Source: Carallia brachiata (taxonomy: Eukaryota; Streptophyta; Magnoliopsida; Malpighiales; Rhizophoraceae). Taken from it: 64,000 bases of DNA. Where the stretch lies: the NCBI GenBank assembly GCA_021464245.1, contig JADCRB010000001.1:6692152-6756151 (forward strand). Reading direction: 5' to 3'. Each line of letters opens with the position of its first letter. Positions within the stretch are counted from its first letter, which is position 1. The position numbers and the translations under genes are program-made. The notes under the pieces were generated by a model. That model had not been told where the DNA came from, searched no databases, and saw only the letters and a program-made list of their open reading frames with translations. Below, in pieces: positions 1-11,260 of this stretch.

Positions 1-3000
1 ATATGTTGAATTTTTTGTTCATCAAAGTCAGAAAGATCGTATCTTTAATTCTTTTGAGGTGTTGCATTGGATTGGGAAATGTTTGTGGAAATTTGCTGGC
101 GGCCATTGATATGGATACAAGTGACCCCAATTGAGTTGATTGATCAGCATGGCAGAAGGTAGATTGAACTTTGAAGGAGTGCACATTTGATGTTGAATTG
201 GGGATTGGTTCTCCACTGTAAATGGGTATTTATTCCTTTACATTTGCTTCCAGTTCTTCAAATTAATTTCTTTTTACCTTTTTGCTTTTGTAGTTTTATT
301 TACAAGCTCATAACTCAAAGCAGATTGAAGTGCATCAAATCTTTTTCTTTATAGTTGTTGTGGTTAACAGCGCAAAAAATAATTGTTGTGGTTAAACCAT
401 AATGAGTTAACAGAATTTTGAAATGATAGTTTTGGTTTTTGGTGGTCTCTTGTAGATATGAATTTGTCAAATGTTCATTATTGGTGATATTGATAGATGG
501 GAGTTCATGTCTGCTAGGACTTCAAGAACAAGTGCTTAACTCATTGATTGCTTGAGAGATGTTGAAATGGTCTTTCAAAAGTTTGTGTGAGCTGTTTTAT
601 GCTATTTTATGGTGTAGTCTATTTTGGTGACTAATTATGAGAAGGGAAAATTTATTTAGCATAAACAGATCGCAAGTATAAAATAACGAACTAGAAATTT
701 TTTTAAAATTTTTTTATTTTTCTTAAAGTAATTAATCAGAATTGTTGAAAAAGTATTACACGTACTTGTATCTGTCCGACTTTCATTGGTCCTCGTATAC
801 AATTGGATAACATGTGCATTAAATTGGTTATCTGCATTATTTATATAGAAGCGTGATTAAAGGTTTTATCAATATGTGACTCAGTACAATAACTTGAAAG
901 ATAAACGACAAAAAAATTCTGAATTCTTTATCAATTAGAAATATGACCCAATTTTATTATACAAATTCAATTGTTTTGTGTAGAACAGCGTGTTAGTATG
1001 CTATTCGCAATGTCATAATGGTTAGTGATTATTGGTTGTCTGTATTTTATGGCCTGAGCACGAACTTTAAGTTTTTTTTTTTTTTTCAGGTTTTTAAGTT
1101 TTTTAGTACTAAATCTGTCGTCCTTATCTAATCTTATGATAGGATTATACTCTTCCGATATCTTTATAGAACACAGAAATATGTTGTGTGATGAAAATGG
1201 ACGAGTATTTCTAAAGAAATTCCTTGGGAAGAGCCAATTTCATTACATTTTACTATCTTTTATGTCCTTCAGCTCTTATGTATTGTCGGTTCATTGCATT
1301 TGGAGATGTTACGTAGATAGAAGAAGTCAAGTGAAGAATACTTCCAACTTCATTTACTTGCTGCCATTCTAGTCATGTAATCTTGCTCTTTCAAGTATTT
1401 TTGCACACAATTTTAAGTTTGACGTAACCTGGGATGATGCCCATAATTACTGTATCAATATAATCCAACTGTTAAAATCTCTTGAATCACTATATTAAAC
1501 CGCGTTATCGTTCTCAAAACACACCTAACATTTAAGAATTTAGATATACGGGTAAAAGTCCGACGCATTAATGATTATGTGGAATATGATATTTTTTAGA
1601 GAAAATGACGATTATTGTTATTGAGCTTCTTATTAAATCCTAAAGAAAAAAAAAATGCAAATGGGTGGTTAATCATTGTGCTATTAATGGTAAGCTCTGG
1701 TGTTAAATCTTATCTCAAAAGAACAACTCGTGTCAATTTTAGAGGTTGACAAATAGGTGGCATGGTGCATTCTTTGACCAAGTCCAGTTTGGGTCTGAAA
1801 TTCTCGCTTTCAAAACTTACGAGGAGTCACTAAGCTGTTGATTGGGCTCAGCATTGGATCCGTCGCTTGCAAGAAGAAAGTACAGCTAAGATGTCAGAGG
1901 AGACCTCCAGGCATTAATCATGGGAACCGAGGTGGAACAACAGAGCGTATTAGCTCAAGCTCTAGGCGCAGGCTGAAGACATGAAGGCAGGGAGTGCGTC
2001 CGGGGGAGGTGGGCCTCCTGTTTAAGCCCAGTGGACCCATTCCTTATGAAAAACTAATGTTGAAAAGGGTTGCTATGTACTGCCGACAGTTGTGGAATAC
2101 CGATAAAGATATCGAATGTTGTAGGATGAAAAGTTTTGGATTTGAGTGTTTGTTAGGATAATCAGTAAGGCTAAATCTCTGCCTAACCTGATATGAGGTA
2201 ATTGTTTGGACCATTTGCACTCTTTTCATGTACAGACGTAATATTCTTTTACGGAACTAATTGACGTACTACTCTCACTCTTTTTTTTTTTTTTTTTTTT
2301 TTTGTTTTACCAAAAAAAGAAAATTGTTGCTATCTTGAAAAAGGTTGTGACCAGCTACACCAGTGGCCGTTTTTAACTATCTTCATTTAGATTCTGACAA
2401 TTTGTAAATATAATGGCTCAAAATCAATTAGACATGGGTGGGTACAGAATTTTGCAATTAAGCACCATAATTGTTCACTATCATGCATCCGAGATTAACA
2501 CAAAGAAATGTTCTGAAATTTGCCCATTGGGCGTCAGCCCTCAGTAACTTCTGTGGATTGCTTCTCTTCTATTGGCTCTTTCTGCTTTAGACCCAAGGAC
2601 ATGCCATATTACGTCTTGTAATAATCTCATTTGGATTTACCAATATATATATATATATATATATCTCATTTGTACCAATGACCTCTAGCTCATTAGTGAT
2701 CAAGTTGTATAAGGTCTCGTGTTTGAATCTTAATTAAAATCGATTAAAAAAAATCTAAACCAAATCAACAAGCTACTTGAAGGGCTGGTTGGACGATTAA
2801 TAACTTCATAATAATAATAATATTACAAAAATTTCCTCAATTGTATGTAATTGTTATAATATTGTTTAGTATACTCCCATGCTCTGGGTAAGGTAACCTC
2901 TAAGTCTTTTGATTTGTTTTTGTTTTTTTTTTTTTTTTGTGGGAAAGAAGGTGACCTCTAAGTCGTAATTAAATAAACCAGAACTCCACCTTATACAAAC

Positions 3001-3190
3001 TTGAGTAAAAAATAATTTATTTTTCTTTTCTTGGGTAAGGTATTTTTTTGATTAATTTGTGCATCAATTGAGACACTCTTTATTTAATATGAAAAACTCT
3101 TGGACACACAGCTCCACATCAATCTGGTATACATATTTACGATTTTGGTGGTACAATATTCTAATTTTGACACGCCAGTACTAAATTCAC
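1..3190. other. Left-edge non-coding stretch
   Basis: No gene is supported here. Open frames are short and overlap on both strands, none has a recognisable motif, and I could not chain them through splice sites. The stretch has a T-run near 2281-2303 and a short TA repeat near 2645-2664. Positions 1740-2240 are less AT-rich than the surroundings but carry stops in every frame. A weak tRNA-like A/B box pair near 2690-2735 could be another old SINE. Confidence 0.5.
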
Positions 3191-3194
3191 TATT

Positions 3195-3330
3195 CTAACC
3201 AGAAAAAAAATCCATCATCCATACATATATGGGAGTCCGAAAGTTCAACAGTGTCATTAGGATTCGAGCTCAGAACTAAGTTGTTCCAAGAAGAGTTTTC
3301 CAACCAGCTATGCTAAAACACAGGAAAAAA
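3195..3330 (-). mobile_element. SINE-like tRNA-derived element
   Basis: Read on the minus strand, the sequence has a good RNA polymerase III A box (tagcatagctgg). About 40 bases further on is a B-box-like stretch (gagctcgaatcc). That spacing is usual for a tRNA-derived SINE head. It is followed by a non-tRNA body. I did not find a clean target duplication or a tail, so both ends are approximate. A decayed tRNA gene is less likely because no clover-leaf can be drawn. Confidence 0.45.
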
Positions 3331-3339
3331 AAAAAAACG

Positions 3340-4207
3340 TACCTTGCAAACAAAATTCAAAATCTGTTAGACTTGCTGGGCGACAGGGTACAATGGATAA
3401 CCCAAAATAAAGATCATTCTCTCTGAAAAAACAATGGATTTTTTTTTTAAAAAAAAAAACCATAACTTCATTTTAAAGAGACCATAAACTTCATTTTATG
3501 GCTTCAATATTTTATACTGCCAACAACATAGTAAAATTTACCATTCCAGCAGATGATTGAATCCATATTTCAGCAGATAGTGGAAAATGGACAGATCCAC
3601 TAGTCACAACAAATGCTTGATGGGTCTGTTTCCCTTATAGTTACAACAGCTAAAACTAGAATAAGGAAGATTCCAAAAAAGCAGTGTTGAGAGATGTTTC
3701 CAGTCAAAGTAGCAAGTCTGTAAATCCCAAACATGTTTCTTTGAAGGGGAAGAGGACAAGTAAATGATCAAGAAAGGCAATAGACAGATAACACCTGTGG
3801 TGTCCCTACACTATATTATTGATCCACTCTTTAAATACCTCTGAGTCTGAGGCTTGGCAGTGACCACCATGAAAGTACTCTTTTGGCCATGACACAAGGA
3901 TTTATCTTCGATACTTCAAGTCTTTCAACTATCTGATAAAAAAAAAAAAAATTGAAGTGTTAAAGGAAATGAAAATTGTTGGCGATTTCACTTAGGTAGC
4001 TCAAATAACATCAAAGTTATATAAATCGTTAAATGATTGGATTTATAAAAAATAAAAAATATATAAACTGTCAGAAATTATTAGATGAGATTGTTTTATG
4101 AGTTATTATTATATATATGAAGTCATGTAATATTATTTTAAAGAAAATGTATTGGAGGCAAAACTTGAAAAAAGCAATGTTAAGAAAGAAAAGGAAGAAA
4201 AAAACTC

Positions 4208-4238
<31 letters not shown>

Positions 4239-4286
4239 AAAGCGAGAAATAGAATTGTATGTATTGAAATGATCAGATTGTTATAC
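3340..4286. other. 3' flank of the GRF gene
   Basis: AT-rich sequence just downstream of the last recognisable GRF exon, so it probably holds the 3' UTR and possibly a short terminal exon. On the minus strand a pyrimidine tract ends in an acceptor-like tatcag near 3935, but splicing there would complete a stop codon at once. A run of about 28 A residues lies at 4208-4236. Confidence 0.4.
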
Positions 4287-6720
4287 CAGTGGGCAGGCCT
4301 TGAATTTGATGCAAGATCCAGCCAAGAGTCTGTGTTCTTTGGTTGCCACTCACCGAAAAAATGGTGCAATGGTTTTTGGGTTTCAGTTTCTTTCTTCAGC
4401 TTGACTGGCCTTATTGTTGCTGCTGCTGCTGATGACTTGAAATCAGTGCCCAAAATTAAGCAATGCTGCTGCTGCTCTTGATGATGTTCTATTGTATCGG
4501 CAAAGCTCTGAAGCTCTAACTCTGAGTAGCCTTTGTAAGCGCTCATTGTCAACTTCTGATATGGGCTTTGTAAACTTCTTACACTCCCTGAAGCTTCTGG
4601 GAATAGAGCTCTTTCATCCAAACTCCTCATTCCATGAATATACCTTTGTTCCATCATAGAATATCAAACAATTCAAAGCCAACAGAAAATTACAAAAAAA
4701 AAAAAAAAAAAAAGAGCAGAACTAGTTTTTTGTTGGTTTTTGAGGGATGAAAGGGAAAGCATTGTAGCTGAAATTGAGGCATTAGAGCTGCAACTTTGCA
4801 GCAGAGCATAGTTTTGAAAGAAAACAGAAAAATTGCAGAGAAAGTGATGCATAGAAGGTTAGAAGAACTTGCTTACAGCAAGGAGATGAAGCAAAATTCA
4901 TCTGATTTTCATTGATTATCAAACCTCTTTATATGGAGATGAGTTTTACATTCAAATTCAAATACAAATTTTAAAAAACTAGCTGTTAAAATAGAGCTGT
5001 TATAGTTGACAGCTTTTCTAACATTCAAAATTGACAGCAACCATTCTCAACACTCCTCCTTGGTGCTGGGATTTTGGTGATGATGCATTGAAAACAAAAA
5101 GTTATTTGATGAAACTGATGTGGTCTTCTTCTTTGATTGGTCCTCCTTGAAGGATTTGCTGAGATTTGAAGAAAAAGGTTGAGTTTGTTGTTGTTGTTGA
5201 TGGCATGAACATCCCCTGTACAGACTTTGCAGCAGGAATGGTATTGGAGTTCATTTTTTAACCTCTCGAACTCATGATAGAGGGCATTGATAGGTGAGTT
5301 CATTCTTTAGCCTCCCGAACTCAAGATGGAGGTCATTGGTGCTTTGATAAAAGGTTTTTGATGAGTGTTGCATGAGCAATGAGAAATTTGATGAAGTTTT
5401 TGAGATGATTTTTGAGATGAGGATGTTCTTTGAGGGTGGAAAATGCAGCTGAGATTTTGAGAGAGATGAAGAGAGTTGCTGCAGAGAATGAATGGAACAA
5501 AGATGATGATCTACTGCTAGAAATGATAGCAGTAAGATGATGTTCTGATTTGTAGGGAATGTGGTTGATTTTTTTTGCAAGATCACAGGCCCCTCAAGAT
5601 CATTATGCTCTGATACCACTTTGTTGGTTTTTGAGGGATGAAAGGGAAAGCATTGTAACTGAAATTGAGGCATTAGAGCTGCAACTTTGCAGCAGAGCAT
5701 GGTTTTGAAAGAAAACAAAAAATTGCAGAGAAAGTGATGCATAGAAGTTAGAAGAACTTGCTTACAGCAAGGAGATGAAGCAAATTCATCTGATTTTCAT
5801 TGATTATCAAGCCTCTTTATATGAAGATGAGTTTTACATTCAAATTCAAATACAAATTTTAAAAAACTAGCTGTTAAAATAGAGCTGTTATAGTTGACAG
5901 CTTTTCTAACATTCAAAATTGACAGCAACCATTCTCAACATCTCAAAGAATTTTGACAAACCTGTAATCATTATCAGGATGTAAAGAAGATCCTGAGTCT
6001 GAAATCAGATTACCAGCTGTGCTGTTTTGAGGCGTAACAGCACAACTACTAGCCTTATTGGAAGATGAAGAATGGCCAGGGTAGAGAAAGGGATTAAGGT
6101 TAGTGTTATGGCGAGAATTTTGATGGGGTTGTGCAGAAAAACTGGAGGAGGAGTTGGAGAAGGAATTGGTGATATTGGTATTGGCGATGATTGGTGATGG
6201 TGAATCATTTGCAATGGTTGTTTTTGCTGCTGCTGCTGTAGTTGATGAAGCAAGTTCCACAGGCTTTCTTGAACGGTTTCTGCCTCTGTGCATGTGTCTC
6301 TCACAGTACTTGGAATCTGGGTATGCTTCCTTTGAGCACCTCCACTTCTTCCCATCTGTTCTTCTGCACCTCCCTGGCTCTGGGTCTGCTTTCCTGCCAA
6401 AACCCACCTGAAAGCAACCCCACCTATCTGCAAGACACCACAGACTCCCAGCTTTCACGTTCTGACTGAGAAACATAAATAAATAGAGTAAAAAAAACAA
6501 TATTTTTTTTGTTTGTTTGTTTTTGTTGAGCTTCTTACCAGGTTGGTGATGATGAGGGAAGACCCCTGAGGTGGCCATGGAGGACTCAAGCTTCTTTTGA
6601 TAGGGTACTGGAGTTCGGGTGGGATACCATGTACTTGAAGATTAAAGCTTGATGTTCAAGCTCTTGCCTTTGAGTTGCAGTAAAAGGAGAACTATTTCTT
6701 GTGCTTGCTGCATTCAGCAT
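4287..6720 (-). CDS. GRF: Growth-regulating factor (QLQ-WRC transcription factor)
   Basis: Plant transcription factor that acts with GIF co-activators to promote cell proliferation in young organs. Three exons: 6539-6720, 5962-6427 and 4287-4643. Exon 1 starts at the ATG just before the QLQ domain ([20 protein letters not shown]3LX2Q is kept, but the usual Trp after the first Gln is Arg). Exon 2 has the whole WRC domain: [17 protein letters not shown], then a Cys and His completing the C3H zinc motif, and a basic RNRSRKPVE tail. Exon 3 carries conserved C-terminal motifs ending [20 protein letters not shown]. Intron phases agree at both junctions. The frame changes twice inside exon 1, after KYM and after KRSL, as if one G were missing at each place. 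Intron 2 contains an LTR element. The C-terminus past SNSR is uncertain because the frame runs into an encoded poly-Phe tract; I ended it at the donor near 4286. Confidence 0.88.
4731..5052 (-). repeat. 3' LTR of the GRF-intron element
   Basis: In element (minus) orientation it starts tgttgagaatgg and ends aaaaaccaaca. It is preceded by the polypurine tract and matches the other LTR with a few substitutions and small indels. Confidence 0.9.
5622..5940 (-). repeat. 5' LTR of the GRF-intron element
   Basis: Same termini as its partner. It is followed on the minus strand, after a 3-base gap, by the initiator-Met tRNA primer-binding site, which fixes the orientation of the element. Confidence 0.9.
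6255..6276 (-). promoter_or_regulatory. miR396 target site in WRC exon
   Basis: The plus strand here equals miR396 (ttccacag then ctttcttgaac) with one extra g between the two blocks. The mRNA is therefore complementary with the single bulge known from plant GRF transcripts. It covers the codons for RSRKPVE. From family knowledge, miR396 cleaves GRF mRNA here in maturing tissue. Every base needed for pairing is present. Confidence 0.9.
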
Positions 6721-8124
6721 CCTTTAGAGCACAACAAACAAAGATGGGCCTTTTCAAAAAGTAACAAAACAGAAGCAGAAGTGCTTCACAGGCAGAAAAA
6801 GGAGTTTTTTTTTTTTTTTTTTAATTTTTTTATTGCTGGGGCTGCTAGTTCACATGTAGGTTGAAGCAGAATCCATAACCTTGCAGAATCTTCCACTGTT
6901 ACATGGATAAAACTAAACGCTTTGATATAAGACTGCTGCTAGTCCGCCGCCCTCTATTTTTCCCCAAAAATTGCTGAGTTAATCTGCTATTGTAATGACC
7001 TCACACCTCTGCCTCCTGCTGTGGGCTGCCTTTGTTGCTGCCCTTGTCTCCGACGTCTTACATAAACACCCCAACGAACAAATTCGCATTTTACGTGGTG
7101 AAAATTTAAGAGTTTGAGAAAATCATTCAAGAAAATATTCATAATGAAAAAATAAAGAATTATTTGTAATTATATTAATAAAATATACAATTAAAAAGAA
7201 AAAATTATTTTTTCTTATTTAATAATTTATTATTATTATTACATAAATTATAATAGTTATATTACAAACACAGGATGAAACAACAATCCTTATTAAATAT
7301 GCATTTTGCAAATTTAAAAGTATTTAATACAGGTTATTAGGATTAGCCCTTGGGTACGGTTGCACCTTTGCTTTTGTTGTCTTTATGTCATTTTTTTGGT
7401 TAAAAAAGTGTTTATAAGTATGTTAGTTATAATATTTATGAGTTGAGATCGATATTTAGATTATTGTTGTAGTTCATTCAACTATTTTTAAAGAAATAAA
7501 CTCGTCACCTGACTATTATTAAGTTCGATCATGACTTCTTTAAAAATTATAATGTTAATTAATTTTGAACCAATACCATACCACAAGCTGAAAAAGCATA
7601 AAAGATTAGCGTTTCCTCAAGTTGACACTAAGACTAAAATTCATACCAAATATAAAAAAAAATATAACAAATTATAATTAAACTACAATCTAAAGTAGTT
7701 ACTATTCCCGCATCGTGGACTTGGAAATGAGGGCCCTGTCATTATTTGAACCTGTAGACGCACACACAGTTGAGGGAGGACATGTGGTGTTCTTTTTTTC
7801 TTTTCTTTTGTTTTTTTTTTTTTTTCATGTTTTATGGGATCATCATAAGGTACTATGAGTACGAAGAAGATAAGCTTCTATTAAATTATTAAGAGAGTTG
7901 GTATATATCTCTTGCTGTTAGTCCCTTAAACATTGATCATACAGGAGTTGGTGGTATTTTATATTAATTTTTAGTATGAGACTTTAGAGTGGTTGGGTAC
8001 TCTTAGGGTAAGGTAAAAATTTAGAGGTTTCAGCGTAAGTATGGATCTACATGTACGTTCTAAGATGGGCCAAGTGTGGACTGAACTACAAGTTCGTGGG
8101 TTCCATCAGATGAGTTGTGGACTT
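6721..8124. other. Upstream region of GRF
   Basis: Contains the 5' UTR and promoter side of the GRF gene. The first few hundred bases have mixed composition, then the sequence turns AT-rich with poly-T runs at 6806-6822 and 7808-7825. I found no open frame with a recognisable product and could not place a TATA box with confidence. Confidence 0.4.
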
Positions 8125-9100
8125 GAGCCAAGAGGCTCAAAATATAAGATTAGGTCTTGACTAAATTTGTATGGCACTGCGAGACACTGAATCTCTTGCG
8201 ACATGTGGAACTTAGGGACGTGTAGGTGTGACTTTATCCTATTGGCCGAGTATCAGGATAATGCTCATTAGATCGAGTATGACTAAGATTGTGAATAGAT
8301 AAAATTAAGTCATGAATGATTGTGAGAGATAAGGCTTATCAAGATTATATCGTAGATAAGATCGTAGAAAGATAAGAATTATCATGTCATAATATAAATC
8401 ATGAGAGATAATGGCTATTTCAACGGATGTGTGGAACTTATGGACGTGCATGAGTAACTCTATTCTGTTAGCCAAATATCAAGATAATGTTCATCAGATC
8501 AGACATGACTAAGGATCGTGAATAGATAAAAACCTATCGAGATCAAGTGATGGATGATTATGGGAGATAAGGCTTATCATGATCATATCGTGGATATATT
8601 GGGGAAAATGAGATTATCATACTATAATAAAAATCATAGGAAATAGTGGTTATTTCAAAAGAGCTGTTGCCCTATATTAACTTAAAAGGACTCACACATG
8701 TAAAAGAGGACTTGTGAAAAATGTAGCAAAATTGCTAAGTCTAGCAACTCAAGCCAATTCTGCTTGCTTGCAGTCATATAGTGCCAAAATGCTCAAAACA
8801 CAAGACTGTATCTTAACTAAGTCTGCATGATACTGCATGACATTGAATGATATCGAGTTTCTTGCGACATGTGAAACATGGGATGTGTTGGTGTGGCTCT
8901 ATCCTATTGGCCAAGTATTAAGATAATGCTCATCAGATCGAGCATGACTAAATTGTGAATAAATAAAGCTTATCGAAATTAAACAATTGATGATCGTGGG
9001 AGATAAGGCTTCTCAGAGTCATGTCTTGAATAAGATCATGAGAAGATGAAGTTATCATGTTATGATAGAAATCATGAAGAGATAATAGTTATTCTAAGTC
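8125..9100 (+). repeat. Three degenerate copies of a ~230-300 bp repeat
   Basis: Copies at about 8125-8420, 8421-8655 and 8770-9100 share the same order of landmarks: a (g)acatgtggaac-like block, a tatcctattggccaag block, aagataatgctcatcagatc, gatgattgtgggagataagg, and atcatgatagaaatcat with small changes. Copies one and three also share about 70 bp further upstream. No coding potential is seen. The arrangement resembles the internal repeats of a long plant LTR, and an aataaa-rich stretch near 9225 would fit an LTR polyadenylation region, but no TG...CA ends were found. Confidence 0.7.
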
Positions 9101-10386
9101 CTAAATAGTTGATGGTGTCAGCAATAAATAAGTTTTATGAGTTTGTCGTTTGTACTTATTAAGAGAGAAAAATGAAATACTGTTAAGAGTTTAGTAACTG
9201 TTGTTTCTTTGTATTACTTTAAATAAAAGTAATAAAGGTTAGGAAAAGTTCTCGTATGCTCATGTTTTTTTTACATGTGTGAGATGTATATTTATTACAA
9301 AATTCTATTGTGCAATCCTGTGTGTGCGAGTTGACTGAAACTAAATACAATTTAATTCATCAAAAGTTGAAAATTTGAAAAAAAATTAGCCAGTGACACT
9401 TATTATGGTACTTAATAAGTACCACCGCACCAATAATTTTAGGTGTATATTAACTAATAAAATAATATATTTTGTTATTTCTGATAGGAAAATGTAAATT
9501 ATTTGAAATTTTTGTTGTCGGGTATTTTTTTAATTCAACAGATTTTAATTTTTTGTAACTATAATTATATTTTTTACAACAAAAAAAAGAATTTACTTCT
9601 TTTTTATTATAAAAAATACTTCTATTTTGAGCGAAATTAAAACTCCATTGCAATTCGGCCAAAACTGGGGGAAAATTGGGAATTTGCACTTTTTTGGTGT
9701 TTAAGAAGATTGGAACCGATGGGAAAGGCTGTGCTTGGATTAGTTTGAGATGGGTGGTTTATTTTGTTTTCGCACAATTTTATGTTTGTAGCTTAATATT
9801 TTTGGAAATTGTTACCAGATATATTCCATATTTTTGTCACAGGTCTGTCAGAATACAGTGAGCGCTATCTTCGACAATTTTATCTGACTAAATTAGATCT
9901 ATTAATATTTTATTTTTGGTAGTTCTGTATGTAATCTCGATAGAGAATTTCATCAAAACAGATTATGTGTCAATTAAAAAAAGAAGTCTTCTTGACCATG
10001 TTATTTGTAACTTGTAAGCCGACATGGTCGAATTATCTTCATGCTTTGTACAGGTCTTTCAATGCTATTCTTAAGATCTGTGTATAGATTCAAGTAATAT
10101 TAAAACAATGATTTCCTATGTTAAAAAAAAAAAAAACAAAGATTAAAGTATCTGAACTGGTTCCCACCTGCATGAAGGAATTATGATGGGCTCTGTGGAG
10201 CTCATATTAATTGATGCTAGTCTTAGTTATTTTAGTTGGAGAAAGTTCTTAACTTTGTTTCTTAATATAACAGCACTGGAAGAAATATGCGTCCTTGTGA
10301 ATCGGGTCACCATAGCTAGCTACCATAACGATCGAAATAGCTTCGGAGCAATCAAGGAATAATAAATTGCCTGATTAAATTATGCA
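9101..10386. other. Non-coding stretch
   Basis: AT-rich, with several short open frames on both strands that match nothing I know and lack convincing splice sites. No repeat family or RNA gene was recognised. Confidence 0.4.
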
Positions 10387-11260
10387 TCATTTTATTAATG
10401 GCTGATCCAGATTATGTTGCTGTCTGTACATATTCACTTCTGTGACAACATGTACATTCCCAAGGTTATAAGCATTTCCATTTCTCATGCTGAGGTTCTC
10501 CATAAAGTTGTACACAATGCTACAAATTCTTAACATTGACAAAAATCTATTAAAGGATGAAATACCATCAGTTCTGCAAAATTTGTGCACTGATACAGCT
10601 TGAAATTGGCCATCACTAAACCTGAACCTAAGTGAAAACAACAAATAAAAAGTATTTATTTGGAAAAACTTTGTGGGCACACATATTTGGCCGCACAGTA
10701 AATATATAATAATATGAATTGTTAAATTATGAAAAATATATTAAATTTTAAAAAAATAAAAATAATAAATTGTCAGCTATCCAGCAAAATGTGATAGGCA
10801 GTGAGATGGAATTATACAAATTGATAAGTTTAACTGAGGATACATAATGGTACAAGTGAAAGTCTGTTGGTTAGAGGAGGTCTAGACTTGTTTTATAGCA
10901 ATTGAAAACCCCAGTTTTCTTATTTTGTTGAAAGTTGCAGCAAAGTGTCAGGAAAGTGCACTGTGAGGGGGGAAGTGAGGACAGTACACTCTTTCTCTTA
11001 CTCTGCCGCAACACACATGCCTCTGCCCACTTTATTTTTCCCTCAACCAACTCAGCTTTTTCACTTATTGACCAAATATATATTTTCCTGCATCAAATTT
11101 CCTTGAACACACCTCTTTCCATGTTAGTCATTCTTTACTGCGAAGTCATTTCAGTTTCACAGATTTGTGTCTAATGCTCACCTGGGATGTTTTGACTGTG
11201 AGCCAGGCTTACTACGTCAGTTGCAATTCCTGAATGAATCAGGCTTACTGTTTCCATCAT
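10387..11260 (-). other. Candidate spliced exons of an unrecognised gene
   Basis: A minus-strand segment 11182-11260 is open from an acceptor-like gtcag to a strong donor cag|gtgagc and would encode MMETVSLIHSGIATDVVSLA plus six residues. Further down, 10387-10627 follows a good acceptor (cacttag) and stays open to a stop in one frame. The two do not join in the longer frame: the phases fit only a frame that stops after about 33 codons. I do not recognise either peptide. This may be a decayed gene or chance. Confidence 0.2.

Larger units (their letters stand above)
4731..5940 (-). mobile_element. Non-autonomous LTR retrotransposon (TRIM-like) in GRF intron 2
   Basis: Two near-identical direct repeats of about 320 bp (4731-5052 and 5622-5940) both read TG...CA and enclose about 570 bp. 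On the minus strand the repeat at 5622-5940 is the 5' LTR. Three bases after it lies tggtatcagagc, the standard primer-binding site for initiator Met tRNA (5607-5618). A purine-rich tract (aaggaggag) sits just before the 3' LTR. No gag or pol fits in the interior, so the element must be moved by enzymes from elsewhere. The two LTRs differ at only a few positions, which suggests a fairly recent insertion. I could not find a 5-bp target duplication. It is co-oriented with the host gene. Confidence 0.9.

Noticed and set aside
4133..4286. GRF C-terminus reading into a long poly-Phe stretch
   Set aside because: The tract is a genomic poly-A/T run, and family conservation stops before it; a donor site precedes it.
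5943..6578. Continuous 211-residue frame as the GRF protein
   Set aside because: It reads through a 111-bp intron whose length happens to be a multiple of three and starts inside the QLQ exon; the spliced model fits the family better.
9676..9861. Small plus-strand ORF of 61 codons
   Set aside because: No family match, no neighbouring exons, and such lengths are expected by chance.
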